Positions 61,001 to 64,000 of a stretch of DNA of 64,000 nucleotides are shown one piece after another. Made by a program: the position numbers and the translations under genes. The stretch lies in assembly GCA_037976565.1 (NCBI GenBank), contig CP137668.1:37486430-37550429 (forward strand). The letters run 5' to 3'. The notes beneath the pieces are model-generated. The model saw only the letters and a program-made list of their open reading frames with translations, searched no databases and had not been told where the DNA came from. Source of the DNA: Mesocentrotus franciscanus (lineage: Eukaryota > Echinodermata > Echinoidea > Camarodonta > Strongylocentrotidae). Each line of letters opens with the position of its first letter. Within the stretch, counting starts at the first letter, position 1.

Positions 61001-64000
61001 CTAGTTAGGGAGAAGCAAAAACATTTAAGCACTTCATCCTATTTCTCTCATTCCCCCACGGTTACTTCAGAAACCACCTCGTTCCCATGGAGAGTATAAT
61101 GGTAACATCGTTTCGATGAGATGTCTATTAACTTGTACTCATAACGGTTTCATGAAACGATGCCAAGGTGTAACTGTACCTGTGTTTCATTCGGCAGTAT
61201 GATACCGGTGATTGGGTAGACAGAGAGTAGATCCCTCTGGTGGTGAGGTACCTTCCATTGGTATTTGAGAGCAATCCGAGATGTATTCTTGACCTTGTAG
61301 CTCCTCTGAGAAGAGGTACCAATGCATGTACTCTTGAAGTACAAGACACCCTGCAAAATGAAGCACAAAGCAGTGAAAATCATGTAACCTACTTGTACTG
61401 GTGGAAAATGATAAGAACAATTTCTATTAATCACTAATTTACTTCTATTTCATAAAGTGAACCGTTATTGGGTAGAAACTTCCCGATTTTGATGAAATAT
61501 GACTCATACAATTTCTGAGTGGTCACTTTATTCTCAAAATACCTACTTTTAGATAATAGTACCACTGCCCCAGTATTAATATATAAGAGAGTGAAGATGC
61601 ACACTTATCATTTGGTGAAAGTTGACCAACTCCCTATAAAGAGTTTCCCTAAAATAAATGGGGTTAAATCTAGACTCCAGTTATAGCAAGATATTTAGAT
61701 AGATCATCAGAGGGATTTAAAGAACAACATTCTGGAAAGTTAATAGTTGCTGGTATCACAGAGAATACAGTCTTCATTATACTTGCTCTCTAGAGCTTTC
61801 AAATCATCTTCTGTATATCATCTGAAGAGAGCCAGAACAATGCTCACTTATATCAATTTACATAGGGTGCGTTCAAGTGACACATTTTCACCCTAGAAAC
61901 ACGGTTTTCAAAGACGTTTAGTTTAAAACACGGTTGCGTTCAAGCGATTTCAAGCGATTTTTTGTTGGTAGTAAAAATAAACGTGTTTAAAAACGCAAAC
62001 ATGAAACGCTGAAAAAGATGCGTTTTGTAACGTGATTCTGCAGAATCAAGGTCGCTAAAAATCGCTTGAACGCAACGGAGATCTCAATCATGATTCTATG
62101 ACGTCGTTATCTATTATATATATTATCGCTATCTATATCTATTTTTCCTGGGTAGGCTTGAAATGAGCGAGAATCAGCATTGATGGAAAATTGCTTGAAC
62201 GACCTCCCGCAGTAACCGTGTTTTGTAACGGCGTTTTGATTTGTGATTCATGTTTGTGATTCTAGCTTCAAAAAATCGCTTGAACGCACCCATAGATGTA
62301 CATGTAATGCCCTTCTGGCTCTCAGCAGACAATATGTTTCTCTGTACATCATCATTTCACTGATGAGATGAATATGTACATACCTCTGTGTCAAGCAGCA
62401 CCCTCGGTTGTTCCGATGACCCCAGACAGTCCATGGTCTGGATATGTTTGTCCGAGTCGTTGAGCCTGCAGAGGAACTGATGTCTTAGAGTCTTGTCCTT
62501 GACCTTTGGTATGACCTTGAAGACAAAGAGCTGGTGCTTGTCTCGGAGCAAGCCGGAAGATGGCTTGACCTTGAATGTTCTGTTGTGAAGAGAATGAAAT
62601 ACAGTGTCACTATGTCTTGGTCCATCCATTACATTATAGCAGTATAGTAAATGACTTACCAGTATAAGTACAGACATGGTTCTCCTTTTTTATTACAATC
62701 TCACATGAAGGTTGGATATGCTAATTGATCTTGTCATGAGGAACACTATAAAACCAGGGGTGTGTTTCTTAAAGCTGTTCGTAAAGTTACGCATGACTGT
62801 ACGAACGACTTGAATATGAAGTGCCAGATAGGATATGCCCAAAGTTTTTCCTGATGTTTTAACAAAATGTGACAACCACAAAACATAATGCCTCCGGCTA
62901 CTTTGTAGCGGAGGCATAAAAAATGTTTAATGAATGAAAAAATATGTATTAAAGCATTCAAAACTGAGAAATATCTGCCCAAAGAGGGAGAAAAAAAAAG
63001 AAGAAAAAAATTATTTTAAAAAAAAATTTCTGACCGACCGACCCATGTTTTGGCACCTAAAAGGCAATACAACATCTTTTTCTTGTAGGCCTAACCACAG
63101 ATCATTACTCACCCTGATGGATCATCCGGAATGCTGAAATGGATGGGCGTGGTCCCTGCATTGCTTAGCAACATGGTCTTGTAGATGGAATCCCCAATAT
63201 CAACAGCAGGGAATACCTAATGATAACAATAGTTTTTACATTTTGTCAAGTTTGAATTTAATCAATTCAGCAAAATAGGTATAATACTTTGAATATATGT
63301 TTCTGTTAGGAGGAAACTCTTGTAGCTCAGTGGATATTGCAGGGAAATATGGTCTGGGAAAACCTGGGTTCAAATCTGAGTCTGTGCAAAAGTGTCTTGG
63401 ATAAATCATCAATCTTTCATTACGAAGCCTATTGGATAAGTGGATATGTTTCCTTGCTGCTTAGCATTACATATTTGATTTAAAAAAAAAAAATATATAG
63501 ATTATTGTTTTCCTACCATCCTATACAAGTTTACCCACTAAACCCAACAAGTAAAGACTTTTTTGACTAACCAGTTTCTTGGTATCCAGTGTGTAGCGTG
63601 GCAGGAAAGTCTCGTTGTTTGGTTGGAATGTCTGTCCCACCGCAGCAACGGTCAGACACCATGGTGGACTGAAGGTCTCATCCTGGACCAACCTATAGTC
63701 TCTCATGCTCTGCGAGATGGAACAAGAACAAAGAATTAGAGAGTTCAAGATATAAGAGGAATTCTTAAAAAAGACTGATTCGATATCACAATTTAGAATA
63801 TCTAGAAAAAAAATTCTCGGTAGAACCTCCAACTCAATTAAATTAAATTTTCATTAGATAATCAAACAATTAAACAATATTGACAGAGCACATAATAAAC
63901 AATTACTTTTCTCCACAACTGTTTTTGTTAGATATCACAATGTCTCACACTACAAAATGATATCTTACTATGTCTTACCTTGTAACATGCATAACCTTCG
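48167..64000 (-). CDS. CFAP65: CFAP65 (CCDC108), C-terminal two thirds, 24 exons, 5'-partial
   Basis: Twenty-four minus-strand exons join in frame to about 1280 codons and a stop. Recognition rests on long collinear similarity to vertebrate CFAP65: PPWCLTVAAVGQTF, SDPSPVELIF with LDFNFSASP, RRYVHFPNNKHMF with QVYELYNGGGMEVMYQ, GTLPPIKN, and RLPEFATSVESALENTL with TARPRLIALPLPP near the C-terminus. The protein is a chain of ASH/MSP-like beta-sandwich repeats with a disordered C-terminal part. CFAP65 belongs to the central apparatus of motile cilia; loss in mammals causes sperm flagellar defects and male infertility. The gene is convergent with the muscle gene. One exon (52629-52781) has lost a base near 52728. 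An Glu/Lys-rich insert lies in exon 58792-59188. The N-terminus lies beyond the window. Confidence 0.95.
48929..49027 (-). CDS. CFAP65: CFAP65 exon c23
   Basis: Encodes SVLQSSPGMHTEYDYQISLR, EERERLQQQNLK; the end is a charged helix. Acceptor ctccag, donor gtatgt. Confidence 0.92.
49473..49651 (-). CDS. CFAP65: CFAP65 exon c22
   Basis: Low-complexity, Ser/Thr/Pro-rich: RHEAMESPTKTVQIEMESRG, VRTPDSTADGVPS, EQPPSAPAGDDVGLMTS. Acceptor ccaacag, donor gtatgt. Phases fit both neighbours. Confidence 0.9.
50256..50409 (-). CDS. CFAP65: CFAP65 exon c21
   Basis: 51 codons: ALLDDHDFHEALRDIPNEPV, PYFTQFGDRPQSPTRMEDLK, ITPFPPSQAAQ. DDHDFHEAL...VPYFTQF corresponds to the family's conserved C-terminal helix pair. 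Acceptor gttgcag, donor gttagt. Confidence 0.95.
50922..51050 (-). CDS. CFAP65: CFAP65 exon c20
   Basis: Encodes GMSERVITSGKGKQSQRNES, TEPEDCDEMEAGVVSEVMST, IV. Mostly disordered and acidic, ending in a helix. Acceptor tttctag, donor gtatgg. Confidence 0.92.
51560..51713 (-). CDS. CFAP65: CFAP65 exon c19
   Basis: Encodes EHSAKDGSKLWPKPEKPETF, VMHLGVTARTHTIAEFQSNF, PNEVQKFFID. The LGVTARxH motif matches the family. Acceptor tgtttag, donor gtactg. Confidence 0.95.
51757..52033 (-). mobile_element. tRNA-derived SINE
   Basis: On the minus strand it opens ggtgtcgtagtcgagtggat with a perfect A box (TAGTCGAGTGG) and a perfect B box (GGTTCGAGTCC) about 35 bases on. A body of about 200 bases follows, ending in agtgcgctatacaagaaccc and a short AAT/ATT tail at 51757. 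The 3' side cannot fold a tRNA acceptor stem, so it is a SINE and not a tRNA. Same strand as CFAP65, 43 bases upstream of exon c19. tRNA-derived SINEs are known in echinoids. Confidence 0.85.
52132..52492 (+). repeat. Diverged direct repeat pair
   Basis: 52132-52177 and 52449-52492 share tatagattcaaaa, a tatatttt(t)c core, aggagt and ttttatatc at a spacing of about 317. Flanks an otherwise unremarkable intron stretch next to the SINE. Confidence 0.6.
52629..52781 (-). CDS. CFAP65: CFAP65 exon c18 (one base missing)
   Basis: Acceptor caaacag, donor gtaagt. First part reads GSSAGPEGRSRYKRSAPW; the second part in the next frame reads NSPVPPEEFKRYGTLPPIKN and KELDEQYT. Restoring one G (plus-strand C near 52728) joins them and gives length 154, which fits the phase 0 entry and phase 1 exit. 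GTLPPIKN matches the family. Confidence 0.88.
53219..53338 (-). CDS. CFAP65: CFAP65 exon c17
   Basis: 40 codons: VADETVMAEYRKDLENWEAE, KERQKYEFTITEFSDDTKKD. Charged helix then FTIT strand, as in the family. Acceptor acctag, donor gtaagt. Confidence 0.94.
53859..54125. mobile_element. Foldback element with 80-bp inverted arms
   Basis: Left arm 53859-53938 and right arm 54046-54125 are reverse complements with a few mismatches (tgtttcacaaatactaagat against atcttagtctttgtgaaaca), separated by 107 bases. No ORF. Lies in the CFAP65 intron after exon c16. Confidence 0.9.
54143..54259 (-). CDS. CFAP65: CFAP65 exon c16
   Basis: 39 codons: VLDIQPPQGTLHPGEGCMCK, VVFTAIGEPSFYDLDVICE. Its donor (gttagt) lies only 13 bases from the foldback element at 53859-54125. 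Acceptor ctacctag. Confidence 0.93.
54840..55142 (-). CDS. CFAP65: CFAP65 exon c15
   Basis: 101 codons: VDVPIHIIGGDTALITFTGV, GYDKRSLGTTMPMTD, VALGNLPLFSEQRKVVYLTN, HTVSFEWYVTSEDDSQ. Includes start of another ASH repeat. Acceptor cttccag, donor gtgagg. Confidence 0.95.
55556..55669 (-). CDS. CFAP65: CFAP65 exon c14
   Basis: 38 codons: ENFNHRIFDCLNPKGVIPAG then TAKVEWIFSPLEANTYM; the CLNPKG...WIFSP signature matches vertebrate CFAP65. Acceptor catgcag, donor gtaag. Confidence 0.96.
55834..56030 (+). repeat. CT, TA and ATCT compound microsatellite
   Basis: CT run to about 55853, TA run to about 55898, then imperfect ATCT units. In the CFAP65 intron between exons c13 and c14. Confidence 0.92.
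56162..56350 (-). CDS. CFAP65: CFAP65 exon c13
   Basis: 63 codons: LNFTGVTVNEDRRYVHFPNN, HMFSPVPIGGVINPKQVYEL, YNGGGMEVMYQLDLTALEQV. The YELYNGG block is one of the best family matches. Acceptor cttgcag, donor gtatgg. Confidence 0.96.
56793..56951 (-). CDS. CFAP65: CFAP65 exon c12
   Basis: 53 codons, phase 0: MRIMDNKLFTVEPSSGSLMP, GQCQTVTLTYCHEFAGTDRL, LFKIMRGREVL. ASH repeat with P-S-S-G-S-L-x-P-G. Acceptor gctttag, donor gtaagt. Confidence 0.95.
57474..57558 (-). CDS. CFAP65: CFAP65 exon c11
   Basis: Completes Trp, then AYLFPTDLQLEMEYWAETGE and FDHDELHE; matches the family W-x-x-x-x-P-x-D ... W-A-E pattern. Acceptor ttgtag, donor gtatg. Confidence 0.94.
58041..58082 (+). repeat. AAT trinucleotide microsatellite
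   Basis: About 14 AAT units followed by acatttatagagtgcaga, which resembles the reverse complement of the SINE 3' tail at 51757-51800, so it may be a SINE-tail remnant. Confidence 0.85.
58146..58343 (-). CDS. CFAP65: CFAP65 exon c10
   Basis: Encodes LNSCLDSDPSPVELIFSRVT, ALLDFNFSASPVGAEPCIVH, MLENTGTVSAD, ending on TG of a Trp codon. Strongly family-specific. Acceptor caattag, donor gtatgt. Confidence 0.96.
58792..59188 (-). CDS. CFAP65: CFAP65 exon c9, includes Glu/Lys-rich insert
   Basis: 131 codons. LTLDRTRDILPARSRRVIRA and LGYTFCIGYRLLTPSIPNLE precede a Glu/Lys-rich stretch of about 25 residues, followed by LCEMTAVGVYPTLQITDARC and GISKARLWSLLSLD. Flanking parts match the family (SAxGI.K.LW.L.SLD). 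Confidence 0.94.
59575..59740 (-). CDS. CFAP65: CFAP65 exon c8
   Basis: Encodes CEEPVIDLSDVVVNTAVSRD, IVLHNNSNCSLHYELSVEQT; an ASH repeat (V-N-x-x-V-S-R, L-H-N-N). Acceptor gtttag, donor gtatgt. Confidence 0.94.
60127..60193 (-). CDS. CFAP65: CFAP65 exon c7
   Basis: Short exon: DLTRRKAFLLRVLGEGSIGR, IK. Phase 1 to 0. Acceptor atgtag, donor gtaaga. Confidence 0.9.
60519..60604 (-). CDS. CFAP65: CFAP65 exon c6
   Basis: Encodes SHVWTFTPSEEVKYVVKPSM and YVEDINHI; continues the repeat of exon c5 (W-x-F-x-P motif). Acceptor ccttcag, donor gtaagc. Confidence 0.93.
61180..61350 (-). CDS. CFAP65: CFAP65 exon c5
   Basis: 57 codons, phase 0: GVLYFKSTCIGTSSQRSYKV, KNTSRIALKYQWKVP, PITGIILPNETQ. Typical ASH repeat wording (K-N-T-S, Y-W, P-N-E). 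Acceptor attttgcag, donor gtacag. Confidence 0.95.
61866..62290. mobile_element. Palindromic MITE, 425 bp
   Basis: Terminal inverted repeats GGTGCGTTCAAG (61866-61877) and CTTGAACGCACC (62279-62290), flanked by the 5-bp direct repeat CATAG (61861-61865 and 62291-62295). Subterminal copies of TGCGTTCAAGCGATT and its complement occur near 61936, 62065 and 62272. No ORF. Intron between CFAP65 exons c4 and c5. Confidence 0.88.
62384..62579 (-). CDS. CFAP65: CFAP65 exon c4
   Basis: Encodes TFKVKPSSGLLRDKHQLFVF, KVIPKVKDKTLRHQFLCRLN and EQPRVLLDTE. The 'P-S-S-G-L' plus strand pattern marks an ASH/MSP repeat. Acceptor cacaacag, donor gtatgt. Confidence 0.94.
62888..62917. repeat. Perfect-looking hairpin motif
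   Basis: ATGCCTCCGGCTAC, loop TTT, then GTAGCGGAGGCAT: a 13-bp stem with one bulged base. Probably the edge of a repeat; compare 26545-26573. Confidence 0.75.
63113..63216 (-). CDS. CFAP65: CFAP65 exon c3
   Basis: Encodes VFPAVDIGDSIYKTMLLSNA then TTPIHFSIPDDPS; an ASH-type beta-strand pattern. Acceptor atcattag, donor gtgagt, ends in phase 2. Confidence 0.93.
63316..63390 (+). mobile_element. tRNA-like element (SINE head or tRNA pseudogene)
   Basis: A box TAGCTCAGTGG at 63323-63333 and B box-like GGTTCAAATCT at 63367-63377, 34 bases apart. No convincing acceptor stem. Orientation is opposite to CFAP65. Confidence 0.6.
63572..63709 (-). CDS. CFAP65: CFAP65 exon c2
   Basis: 46 codons, phase 0: SMRDYRLVQDETFSPPWCLT, VAAVGQTFQPNNETFLPRYT, LDTKKL. 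PPWCLTV is a hallmark shared with vertebrate CFAP65. Acceptor tcgcag, donor gttagt. Confidence 0.95.
63979..64000 (-). CDS. CFAP65: CFAP65 exon c1 (partial at window edge)
   Basis: Encodes EGYACYK up to donor gtaag; the Y-K end joins in frame to SMRDYRLVQDE. Only its last 22 bases are in the window. Confidence 0.85.

Overview
The window is animal nuclear DNA: AT-rich, with short coding exons bounded by GT-AG introns, giant-muscle-protein Ig modules, a motile-cilium gene and several non-autonomous repeat families. An invertebrate deuterostome, most likely an echinoderm such as a sea urchin, fits best, but the species cannot be fixed from the sequence alone.

Plus strand, 3-33737: the 3' part of a titin/twitchin-type sarcomeric kinase locus. 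Ten exons (3-4988) encode the end of a protein kinase domain, a basic regulatory tail and three Ig domains. After a 7.4 kb stretch without exons, a 1.55 kb exon opens with its own ATG at 12373 and an in-frame stop just upstream. It encodes about 516 disordered residues and looks like the first coding exon of a shorter isoform. Exons from 22028 to 33737 add two Ig domains, a long Ser-Pro/Tyr/Arg-rich linker, three more Ig domains, one Fn3 domain and a Pro/Lys tail with a stop. Splice phases let exon 3-4988 transcripts join the exon at 22786, bypassing the 12373 and 22028 exons, so both parts can belong to one locus with an internal start.

Centre, 28984-46436: an assembly problem. Bases 28984-37469 reappear as 37970-46436, separated by exactly 500 Ns. 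The last five coding exons and the 3' flank are therefore present twice. The pattern (copy ends meeting the gap, scattered indels) points to two overlapping contigs or haplotypes placed end to end rather than a real tandem duplication. Several coding exons, in both copies and elsewhere, carry single-base indels that break the frame.

Minus strand, 64000-48167: the C-terminal two thirds of CFAP65 (CCDC108), a central-apparatus protein of motile cilia and sperm flagella, in 24 exons running to its stop codon. It converges on the muscle gene. Its introns hold a palindromic MITE, a foldback element, a complete-looking tRNA-derived SINE, a second tRNA-like element and a hairpin motif.

Other repeats: a 113-bp segment present in two introns of the muscle gene, a hairpin-tipped tandem repeat (26545-27391) beside a 69-bp minisatellite (27415-27800), a 198-bp duplication in a pyrimidine-rich tract (15190-15835), and several microsatellites. 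I saw no rRNA, functional tRNA, CRISPR array or intact autonomous transposon.
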